Below are positions 56,690 to 64,000 of a DNA stretch of 64,000 nt, one piece after another. The translations under genes and the position numbers were made by a program. How positions within the stretch are numbered: position 1 is the stretch's first letter; every line of letters starts with the position of its first letter. The stretch lies in NCBI GenBank assembly GCA_010093515.1, contig MU001670.1, forward strand, positions 719,501 through 783,500. The letters run 5' to 3'. Below the pieces are notes generated by a model. That model was given only the letters and a program-made list of their open reading frames with translations. It searched no databases and had not been told where the DNA came from. This DNA comes from Lineolata rhizophorae. Its lineage: Eukaryota; Ascomycota; Dothideomycetes; Lineolatales; Lineolataceae.

Positions 56690-58599
56690 ATGGCCCCCAA
56701 CTTCGAGGAAAAGTCCGGCGCACAGGAGGCGGCGGTGACGACTCCCTCGAGCCATACCGAGGCCGATGTCGAGAATGGCTCTAGCACCGCTTCCATTGAC
56801 AAGGACATCGCCTACGTCTTCGCCGGAACCCATGCCCACGCAATTGACCCCGTCGTTGAGAAACGAGTGCTGCGGAAGATCGACTGGTTCCTGATTCCTG
56901 CCATGATAGTCGGTACGACCTCAATTGAACACGGTCGATAGCCTTCTCTCTAATCGAATTGAATTTTGCAGGCTATGGCTTAACTTATTATGATAAGGCA
57001 TGTGGTTGTCAGTAGGAAATGATGGTAGCGCTCGGACTAACGTCGAGAGATGCGATACTCAGGCAATCCTTGGGAGTGCTGTTCTGTTCGGCATGACGAC
57101 GGACTTGGAACTTGCCGTAGTCGTAGATCCCACCACGACGCCGCCAACCGTGTCCACCGACCGGCTGAGCTGGGCGACGTCCATCTTCTACTTCGGCATG
57201 TTGGCCGGCCTCTACCCGATGACCTTCGCACTCCAGCGATTCAACATTGGCCGCGTCCTCGGGCCGCTCGTCGTCTTCTGGGGAGGCATCTGCATGATGA
57301 CGGCCGCCGTGACGAGCTGGCAAGGCCTCTACGCACAGCGCTTCTTTTTGGGCTTCATCGAGTCCGTGATCCCTACGGGCTTCATGTGCATCGTCAGCGG
57401 GTACTATACCCAAGGCGAACAGGCTCTTCGCCACGGCCTGTGGTTCTCTGGAACTGCCATATTCGTCATCATCGGCTCGTCCCTTAATTACGGCTTTGGC
57501 CAGATTACCGGAGGTGATTTGAAGCGCTGGCAGTACATCTACCTACTGGCCGGTTCCTGCACTGTTCTCTTTGGCATCTGGTGCTTCGCCGTACCGAATT
57601 CGCCGGCCCAAGCCTGGTTCCTCACATCCCAAGAGCGATTGGTAGCCGTGGAACGACTACGGAAAGGCCAGACTGGTGTGAGGTGCCAAAAGTTGAAGCT
57701 TGATCAGATCAAGGAGGCCGCTCTCGACTCCAAAGTATGGCTGATTGCAATTGTCTACTGCTCGGCGTAAGTCACGTCACTAGTCCCCGCATTCCCTCCA
57801 ACCACTGTCTCCCTAAATGCCTGACCCATCTTTCTTTTCAAGCTATACCATCAACGGTGCCGTATCCGGCTTCGGCCCCCTCATTGTCAACACCTTCGGC
57901 TGGACCGTCCTGGAGTCCATCTTGATCCAGTACCCGGTCGGCGGCCTCGCGCTAATCTTCATGCTGCTCTGCGGCTGGATTGCCATGCGCTACCGCAACA
58001 CGCGCCTCATCCAACTGATGCTTTGCTGCCTGCCGCTCATGGCCGGCTGCGCCATGATCTGGAAGAGCGAGTGGACCCACCGCGCCCCGACCCCTGTCGC
58101 CGGCTACGCCCTGCTCGGCTTCTATGGGCCCATCGCCAGCCTCGCCGTCGCCATCGGCATGGAGAACACGGCTGGCGCCACGAAAAAGAGCGTCATGGCC
58201 GCTACCATCTTCGTCGCTTACTGCGTCGGCAACATCATCGGGCCCCAGATGGTCCGGAGCGAGTCCGTAAGCGACCACTATCCCGAGCTTTGGCTTGGCA
58301 TCATTTGCTGGTGAGTTTTTGGGGGGGGGGAATTTCCTCCTTTCTTTTTATTCTTTTCCTACTCGCGTGGCGAAGACGCAAATATTCGTCTCTCACTCTC
58401 TCGAAATCAAACTCTGATAGTCGAGTCCAACAGCTACATCATCACCATCCTCGCCTCTGTCGCCCTCTACTATGTCATGTGGGCCGAGAACAGACGCCGC
58501 GACCGCGCCATGCCAGTCATTGACGAGGAAGAACGCGACAAACTCGCCTTCAGCGATCTGACGGACAAGCAGAACCCATATTTCCGCTACGTGTTGTAA
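56690..58599 (+). CDS. MFS transporter, anion:cation symporter (Dal5/Tna1-like), five exons
   Basis: Model: 56690-56912, 56972-56997, 57063-57766, 57843-58310, 58434-58599; 528 residues. Exon two is 26 nt (GYGLTYYDK). Intron two starts GCATGT after AAG and ends CTCAG, with branch GACTAAC: a probable GC-AG intron. The core matches the ACS family: VEKRVLRKIDWFLIP before TM1, YYDKAILGSA, WATSIFYFGMLAGLYP (TM2), GGICMMTAAVTSWQGLYAQR, FFLGFIESVIPTGF, SGYYTQGEQALRHGLWFSG and, in the second half, GAVSGFGPLIVNTFGW and ENTAGATKKSVMAA. About 12 membrane segments are expected. Substrates in this family include allantoate, nicotinate, pantothenate and biotin precursors; this one cannot be assigned. The last intron contains a G10 run; its acceptor (CAACAG) is the least certain join. 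Confidence 0.9.
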
Positions 58600-59575
58600 A
58601 TAAGCTGACGGATGGCACATTGAATTTGCTGAGCAACTAACTTTGTTACGAACGAAACCTCCTTAGGGTGGCACGAGCGTCCCTTTTGTTCTTCTTTGGG
58701 CGGCTTACTCCTTGTAATTAAATTGAAAGTCTGACCGATGCCGGTCAAGGCACATGTACCTCACTTGCATATATATCATCTACTGTAGATGTCGGCGGCC
58801 AGTTCAGCAGAACGTAATATATAATTCAAGTTCCACTGTCTTCATTCCGATTACTGTAAACGAGTTCAAAAAAAAAAAAAATTGAGTATTCCCGTACCTA
58901 GGCAGCAACGTCCGCCTTTTGATCTACATAAGAAAGCTTGCGCAGGCTATGCCGAACGATGACGCCGCCACCTCAAAACACGATTGACAATCACGCAAAT
59001 GACCGAACGAACAAGTTCCAAAAGACACGACCGACCTTGGGGATGACTGGACGAACCAACAAAGGAAGTATTTACGCGTGGCGCATTACAACATCCCCAA
59101 GCCCCAACCTGTACAATAAGCCCTCAGCCTAATTGGCACGACAGACTCGTGACTCCACGCTTCACACAGAGCCGCTAGAAAACGCCAGGGACGCCCCCTT
59201 CGACTCTCGCAATGATAGGAACTCGTTCATCGTAACAAGACACAGACTTGAGGACAGTTAAGGAAAAAGGAATCAGCCAACGGACAGGTGTTGGTAATGA
59301 TGCGTCATGCAGCAAACAATATGTGAGAGCAAACCAATGGAGATCTAGAGTGTACCACCATTCAACAACCCTCTTCTTTCCGAAGGCGTGGTAGGCGCGC
59401 TATGAACGCGAAATATCCTACCGGGTATCATCTTCTCCCACTGACCTCCTCTTTTAGCTCACCCAAAAATGGGTGATAGTTCAAATATCGGCCAACCCCA
59501 CCGTCCCTTCGCTTTTGATACAAACACCTCATCAGGCCCCATAAAGAAAGAGCATCCGCAGAATTGCGGAATGGG
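58600..59575. other. Convergent intergenic region
   Basis: 3' flanks of the transporter and Ssh4-like genes. A run of 14 A lies at 58868-58881. No gene seen. Confidence 0.5.
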
Positions 59576-61363
59576 CTATTGTTCGTCACTACGAGGCCGC
59601 TGCCCATCTCTTATAGCGGCCTCGTATGATGGAATTGGCGGACCCGGCTGCTCATGAACTCCTGGGGTAGCGCTCCTAGACGGCTCGCTCTGCTCCTCGT
59701 TTAAGAGCGGCCTTCCCTCCTCCAAAGACCGCTCGTCAAAATCACTCCCCAGCTCTCTATTCCCCTCGTGATCCGGGCTCGCTTCCGGGCTGGTGTACTC
59801 TGGCGGCGCTTCACCAGCATGCGGGATCCCCAGACCGTGCAGAGTCTGCGGGGGCGCGTGCGGCGTTGATGAAGCGCCCGAATGAGCGGCCGCTGCGGTG
59901 GCGGCTGCGGCGCTTCCTTCGCCCGCGTCATCTTCATCGCCATGCGAGTCGACCAGGCTGAGTTGCGCGAGTGAGATATCGGTCGGCGACCGCTGCGGAC
60001 CCGGGCTGGCGGGCTGGCGAGAAGCATACCTAAACGGCTGACTCGAGGATCGGGCGTGACCATGACCGTGCATTCCGGCTGCCAAGTAGCCGAATCCCAT
60101 GCCTTCGCGCACTCCGTCACGGCCTCCCTCCAGGAGGATGCTGCCTTGCTCAGAGCCATACGGAGGCGGCGGGGCGAGGGAGCCGGTCATAGGCGCCAGG
60201 CCCCACTTTTTGACATTGGCCTCGATAAAAACAAATCCGAGCTGGCCAAAGTTGACATGCACTTGACATGGTCCGTTCGCCCCAATTGTAGGGAAGAAGT
60301 TATGACTTTTGAGACCATGCGCAACATCATCCAGCTTTTTGCCATTTCGGGTGAAGAACACGGTTCCCGTTCGCGGTCGATAACCGACGCCGACGACATC
60401 ACCTTGGACGAAGTTGGGGCCGTATTGCGTGGGCGTGAAGGGCTGGTTGTGCCGGCGTTGCCCGACAGATGTATACGCGACGGAGTACCTATGCCAGCCT
60501 TTGGTGGTCGTGCAAGTCAGCAACGTCTGCCACGGCCTCACACGTAGGTTTCTCAAAGAGTACATCCATACCTGGAAGCCTAAACAACGGGTAAGGCTTG
60601 GTAGTGAGACCGACGCTGATAAGCGTCTGCTCGGGCTTCTCGTATATCTTGGCCTCCCAGTAGTACACCTCGTTTTGTTTCGGGATGGGAAGATTGCTCT
60701 GAACGCTGCATTCCGAATCGAAAAATTCAATCTCGGTTCGCGCTTCGACGAAACAATTCGCAATCTCAAGCTCCGGTTCGAACTCCCAAGCAGACACGCC
60801 TTTCTCCTGAATAGCAAGAAATTGGGATAGGGAGATGTCAGTCTGGACGGACTCGGGCGGGTTGGCCTGGATGAAGGCTGCGATAAGGTTAGAACGTTCT
60901 TGAATCGCGCTCGCAGACACGCATTAAACCGGGGAATGCATTTCCACAAGGTATAGGCGATTACGCCGGGACTAGGTATACCTTTCGCTCTCATGTACTC
61001 GGTCCGCTGGATGTCATCCATTTGTTCGAGGGCCTCGGCCTCCTCCTTGGCGAACGCCTGCTCGTCATCGTACTCGCCGGGCCGGCCGATGCGGTCGAGG
61101 AAGATGCGACCGTGCGACGTGTATCGGAAGAAGTAGATGATGGCGAGCATGACGGCGACGACGGCGGCCGAGCCGAAGGCGGAGAGCATGCCGATAAGGA
61201 TGCCCCTACCGGTGCTGGCGTCGGTCGCCGAGATGGTTACGCGATGGCGGGAGGGCATGGCACGGTGCGGCTGCTCGTGAGAAGAAGGCATGGCTGCGGC
61301 GTGGGCGAGGGTGGTGAAGGCCATGGTGCGGAGGAGGGCCCGGAGGGGCGGCCGTGTGCGCAT
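59576..61363 (-). CDS. Ssh4/Ear1-like SPRY-domain adaptor for the Rsp5-type ubiquitin ligase, three exons
   Basis: Model (minus): 61363-60982, 60898-60572, 60498-59576; 543 residues. Introns of 83 and 73 nt (GTATAC..TCAAG; GTATGG..CAAAG) keep phase. One membrane segment (about 54-80, GILIGMLSAFGSAAVVAVML) precedes an acidic helix FAKEEAEALEQMDDIQRTEY. The SPRY domain spans about 150-320: FFDSECSVQSNLPIPKQNEV, YYWEAKIYEKPEQTLISVGL, VVGVGYRPRTGTVFFTRNGK and FPTIGANGPCQVHVNFGQLG. The tail is disordered with PPEY at 468-471 and a further PSYE near 527. In yeast, Ssh4 and Ear1 sit in endosomes/vacuole, recognise cargo and use PPxY motifs to bring Rsp5 for sorting into multivesicular bodies. The layout matches. 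A 12-bp hairpin sits at the very end of the gene. Confidence 0.88.
   Translation of the reverse strand: MRTRPPLRALLRTMAFTTLAHAAAMPSSHEQPHRAMPSRHRVTISATDASTGRGILIGMLSAFGSAAVVAVMLAIIYFFRYTSHGRIFLDRIGRPGEYDDEQAFAKEEAEALEQMDDIQRTEYMRAKGIPSPGVIAYTLWKCIPRFNACLRARFKNVLTLSQPSSRPTRPSPSRLTSPYPNFLLFRRKACLLGSSNRSLRLRIVSSKREPRLNFSIRNAAFRAIFPSRNKTRCTTGRPRYTRSPSRRLSASVSLPSLTRCLGFQVWMYSLRNLRVRPWQTLLTCTTTKGWHRYSVAYTSVGQRRHNQPFTPTQYGPNFVQGDVVGVGYRPRTGTVFFTRNGKKLDDVAHGLKSHNFFPTIGANGPCQVHVNFGQLGFVFIEANVKKWGLAPMTGSLAPPPPYGSEQGSILLEGGRDGVREGMGFGYLAAGMHGHGHARSSSQPFRYASRQPASPGPQRSPTDISLAQLSLVDSHGDEDDAGEGSAAAATAAAAHSGASSTPHAPPQTLHGLGIPHAGEAPPEYTSPEASPDHEGNRELGSDFDERSLEEGRPLLNEEQSEPSRSATPGVHEQPGPPIPSYEAAIRDGQRPRSDEQ
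59590..59626. repeat. Perfect 12-bp inverted repeat with 13-bp loop at the 3' end of the Ssh4-like gene
   Basis: Arms TACGAGGCCGCT (59590-59601) and AGCGGCCTCGTA (59615-59626). The hairpin overlaps the last codons, which code for SYEAAIRDGQRPRSDEQ, so both arms are coding. Confidence 0.9.
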
Positions 61364-62082
61364 GGCGGACAGACGAGGCGGCGCGGGCGCAAGCGACGAG
61401 TGCGGCGATGCGGGCGACGCGGGCGACGAGGGCGACGTTGGGCGACGTGTGAAAACGGCGGCGCGGTCGGAAGGCGGGACGTGACGCTGCGGGCGGGTGC
61501 GGAGCGGACGATGCGGTTCGTTAATATGGACGGCGAGGAGCCCTAAAGGATGCGCGGGCGGCTCTGGCCGACACCAGCGTCGGGTCCGTCACTGGTCAGC
61601 CGCAGCGTCCGGCAGCGGGGCGTGACGTCGCCGACGGCGAGTGGCGCAAAGACCCGGGCCAGCCCCGGCACGTGGCGGCGGCAGCGCGGCAGTCGGGAAG
61701 AATGAGCCTGGGAGCCCGCGGCAGACGGGCGCAAGCGGGTGCGGCGAGGATGCGCGGGCGTGCTCGTCGACGCGGGCGGGTTGGCGGCGGCGGTGGAGGC
61801 GAACAGGAAGAAAGGGAGGACGGGGACGCGGACGGGGACGAGGGCGAGGCAGCGCGGGCGGCTGAGGCCGTGCGTGCCGGACCCGGTGTCGCAGCGCGCT
61901 TGGCAGCCCGCGTCGGCTTCTCGTGACCGCCGCAGCGACACACAGCACGTCGGCAGCCGCCCAGGGCGGTCCGGAGACCTCGAGGCCTTTGCTCGCTGGA
62001 ATTGGAAGTTCTGTCTGCCTCTGTCTGCCTGCTACGTATGCGGCCCGCCGCCATGCCCGCCGCACGCGCGCTGGGCCGGCCC
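61364..62082. other. GC-rich intergenic region between two minus-strand genes
   Basis: 719 bp with the promoter of the Ssh4-like gene and the 3' flank of the DUF1989 gene. Very GC-rich (GCGGGCGACG-type runs near 61410-61440), so open frames appear on all frames and are not evidence of genes. Confidence 0.5.
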
Positions 62083-63278
62083 TCAACCGCGCGGCGGCGA
62101 GCCTTCTCCGGCGGGCACCTCCATCCCGTGCATCCCGCGGTAGTCGGCGCGCCCGGGCGCGGCCCAGCCCGCCAGCACCTCGTCTCTGACGCCCTCCGCG
62201 ATGCTCCACACCTCGATCTTCAGCGCCCGGCACGTCTCGCGCATGGCCGCGGTGCCCTCGCCGCTTCCCCCGCCGCGCCCGCCCTCCCCCCACTGCCAAG
62301 CCGACAGATCGCCGCCCGGGCACGTCGACAGCGCGCACAGGAGGTTCTGCTCCGCGAAGAACTCGATGTACGACCGCTCGGTGGCCGGCGATGCTTCCCT
62401 GCGTACGTCATTTGTCTCGGCGCCAATTCGGACTTTCCTTTCTCCCTTCCTCTTTTCCTTTCCATGCGTGTTTCCTGACACGAGACGTGGGCGGGTGGGT
62501 GAACGTACATAAAGTACCGCCCCTGGTCATCCAGCCCCGTCACCTGAAAGACGTTCAACACGTCGTGCACGTCGAACTCGGTCAGCCCAAACGGCAGCAC
62601 CGCGCGCACCAGATTCGAGTGGCATTGGTAGTCGTACGAATCTCCGGTGAGCATCTTGTTCACTGCACTCACGTGAGTTTCCGGACGGAGTGCATTTCGG
62701 ATCGTGAATACGTCTCCCGTCAGCGACTACAACCCCCTTTATGAGCCGGCCCAAGGGCGCCCTTTCCCGCCAGGCAGAGCGAAGCAAAAGCACTCACCGT
62801 ACGGGTCGCACCTCGTCCCCAGCAAATCGTGCACCATGCCTCCCCACCTGTCCTTCCCGTAGCCTCCCAGGCTATCCCCCACGACGCCGCACAGCGGCCT
62901 CATGAAGGGCAGGCAGCTCCACAACCGGTCCCCCCACCGCACGTGGCTCCGCTGCAGCTGCCGCGTGCGCGCTGCCCAGAAGCGCTCCCGCGGGTCGTCC
63001 CCGTTCCACACGTTCAGGTCGCCTACTTGCGCCCCCTCCGGCGTCGACAGCCGGAACACGCTCCCCGTAGGCACCCGGAACGCGACCCCGGACCGCGGCG
63101 CCAGCATGTGCTCGTAGATGAGCACGCGTTGGTCGGGCCGCGGTCGCGGCGGGCTTCCGTCAGCCGGTCGCGGGCCGGCCGTGGCTTCGATGCGCTCGTA
63201 GAGCGCTGTTGGGGGGTGGAGGATGCTATTGGGCCCGGGGAGATACGCTGGCTGCGGTGACTTCTCGGATGGAGACAT
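62083..63278 (-). CDS. DUF1989 (urea-carboxylase-associated family) protein, three exons
   Basis: Model (minus): 63278-62798, 62662-62509, 62398-62083; 316 residues, phases consistent (donors GTGAGT and GTACGT; acceptors GTGCAG and ACGCAG). The domain begins after a disordered head: FRVPTGSVFRLSTPEGAQVG, DLNVWNGDDPRERFW, WGDRLWSCLPFMRPLCGVVG, then GTRCDPYVNKMLTG, YDYQCHSNLVRAVLPFGL, DVHDVLNVFQV and SPATERSYIEFFAEQNLL-CALSTCPGGD. In bacteria, DUF1989 proteins sit beside urea carboxylase/guanidine genes; the fungal role is unknown. Conserved Cys near 157 and 174 and the His after it could bind metal, which is inference. A Gly-rich insert (WGEGGRGGGSGEG) follows CPGGD. No urea or guanidine genes are adjacent. 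Confidence 0.85.
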
Positions 63279-63705
63279 TCTGACACTAGTCTTGAGAGAG
63301 GGCTTGAAAGTAATATTTCACTTTACGCTCGAGTGCTTCGTTAAATATGAGGACATGAGCGGTAATCGTAAGGGATCAAGGGCGGATAACAAGAGTTGCT
63401 ATACTACGTACGCAGAAGCAAGGGGTGTTCACGTGGGATGCTCCATTGGTCACTTATCACGTACACCATGCTAAGAACGAAAATTACGTCAGAAATATCG
63501 ATAATCACGTAAGTGGGGCAGTTGATTAAGAGTGGAGGCCAACAGCGTATGCAGACAGTGGCATTCAGACATTGCATGAATTTTAATTCGTTAAACCTGT
63601 TGGACACACTTATAAACACGGCGTATGGTATACCCCCCGAATTCGAACCACAAGCTACCGGGACTCCATAGCCGTAACACCGTCTACACGAGTCAGAATC
63701 CTCTT
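63279..63705. other. DUF1989 promoter and 3' flank of the next gene
   Basis: 427 bp, moderately AT-rich. CACGTG occurs near 63430 (TTCACGTGGG). No gene seen. Confidence 0.5.
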
Positions 63706-64000
63706 TCATGCCCACACCAACTTCTTGAGTGAGTATCCAATCTGCTCCAAAAGGCCAGTGCTCCTCTTCGCCTCCTCGAGCGAGATGATATCCTTCTCTT
63801 CCACTTTCGGCTTGTCCGACGACTCTTGATAGTTCCGCGCAACTCTAACGATCTCGTCGGTTATAGCATCAATCATTTCCCTCTCGCTCAACGGCTCGCC
63901 TTCTTGTCCTTCCATACTCATGTAGCTCGAACTCGGTGGAAGTGCCTTGAAAGAAAGGCTCAGCTCATGTCGCTGCGCTGCATCCTCTGGGGTCTTGGGG
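63706..64000 (-). CDS. 3' end of an unidentified gene (partial at right edge)
   Basis: Minus-strand frame open from the window edge to a stop at 63706-63708; 97 residues are visible. Starting before the internal Met codons, it reads PKTPEDAAQRHELSLSF, then MSMEGQEGEPLSEREM, IDAITDEIVRVARNYQESS, EEKDIISLEEAKRSTGLLEQ and ends IGYSLKKLVWA. The end looks helical, with alternating acidic and hydrophobic residues, and no stop or splice acceptor is needed before the edge, so the real start is probably outside. I do not recognise the family. Confidence 0.6.
   Translation of the reverse strand, partial: PKTPEDAAQRHELSLSFKALPPSSSYMSMEGQEGEPLSEREMIDAITDEIVRVARNYQESSDKPKVEEKDIISLEEAKRSTGLLEQIGYSLKKLVWA

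Noticed and set aside
58868-58881. Run of 14 A as a possible retroposed poly(A) tail
   Set aside because: No upstream coding relic, truncated element or target-site duplication is visible; a simple A-tract is enough.
59576-61363. Single-exon reading of the Ssh4-like gene (595 codons)
   Set aside because: The middle part in that frame lacks SPRY character, while the spliced frame restores a complete SPRY domain with good splice sites.
61589-62338. 249-codon minus-strand frame and several others
   Set aside because: Arg/Gly-rich frames caused by high GC, overlapping the DUF1989 exon three in another frame.
63641-63660. TGGTTCGAATTC on the minus strand as a tRNA T-loop
   Set aside because: Flanking bases cannot pair into a T-stem and no cloverleaf forms.

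Overview
The window reads as nuclear DNA of a filamentous ascomycete (Pezizomycotina), most likely a sordariomycete and possibly a hypocrealean. The evidence is short introns (mostly 46-100 nt) with GT..AG ends and a [G/A]CTAA[C/T] branch site near the acceptor, about one gene per 4 kb on both strands, GC-rich coding DNA, and proteins typical of this group (fungal RNA-dependent RNA polymerase, Bni4-like Glc7 adaptor, Ssh4-like SPRY adaptor, Pex22-like peroxin). No ribosomal operon, supportable tRNA, CRISPR array or prophage-like element is present. Exon boundaries were placed by hand from splice signals, phase and remembered family alignments.

Layout, left to right. 0-0.3 kb: 5' end of a pogo/Fot-type DNA transposon cut by the window edge. 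2.1-2.6 kb (-): small Arg-rich conserved protein. 4.2-7.1 kb (-): large LCAT-like alpha/beta hydrolase with a long disordered N-terminus. 9.0-9.6 kb (-): small secreted Cys protein with three exons. 11.9-15.0 kb (+): Gln-rich coiled-coil protein with a (CAG)8 tract. 15.9-16.6 kb (+): ribosomal protein S18, first exon only 4 nt. 17.8-20.3 kb (+): low-complexity 853-residue protein with a duplicated 62-residue unit and a Cys/His-rich end. 21.3-21.6 kb (-): small basic protein with a PPxY motif. 22.6-27.0 kb (+): RNA-dependent RNA polymerase with an intact DYDGD motif. 28.5-30.0 kb (-) and 30.7-31.6 kb (+): sphinganine C4-hydroxylase Sur2 and TCTP, divergent from one 718-bp interval. 33.2-35.6 kb (-): Bni4-like protein. 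35.6-42.4 kb: a 6.8-kb interval without a supportable gene. 42.4-44.7 kb (-): secreted PhoD-type phosphodiesterase/phosphatase with nine exons. 45.7-47.7 kb (-): intracellular GH13 alpha-amylase. 48.3-49.5 kb (-) and 50.3-52.1 kb (+): Pex22-like peroxin and eIF2B gamma, divergent. 52.9-54.3 kb: a doubtful lineage-specific gene or relic containing three tandem ~150-bp units. 56.7-58.6 kb (+): MFS anion:cation symporter with a probable GC-AG intron. 59.6-61.4 kb (-): Ssh4/Ear1-like SPRY ubiquitin-ligase adaptor. 62.1-63.3 kb (-): DUF1989 (urea-carboxylase-associated family) protein. 63.7-64.0 kb (-): 3' end of a further gene.

The genes are mostly independent housekeeping loci (translation: S18, TCTP, eIF2B gamma; lipid: Sur2, LCAT-like; trafficking and organelles: Ssh4-like, Pex22-like; septum and cell wall: Bni4-like and, by family analogy, the alpha-amylase; RNA silencing: RdRP). 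No biosynthetic cluster is seen. The least explained parts are the repeat-bearing locus at 52.9-54.3 kb, the 853-residue repeat protein, the small secreted protein, and the long gene-free interval at 35.6-42.4 kb.
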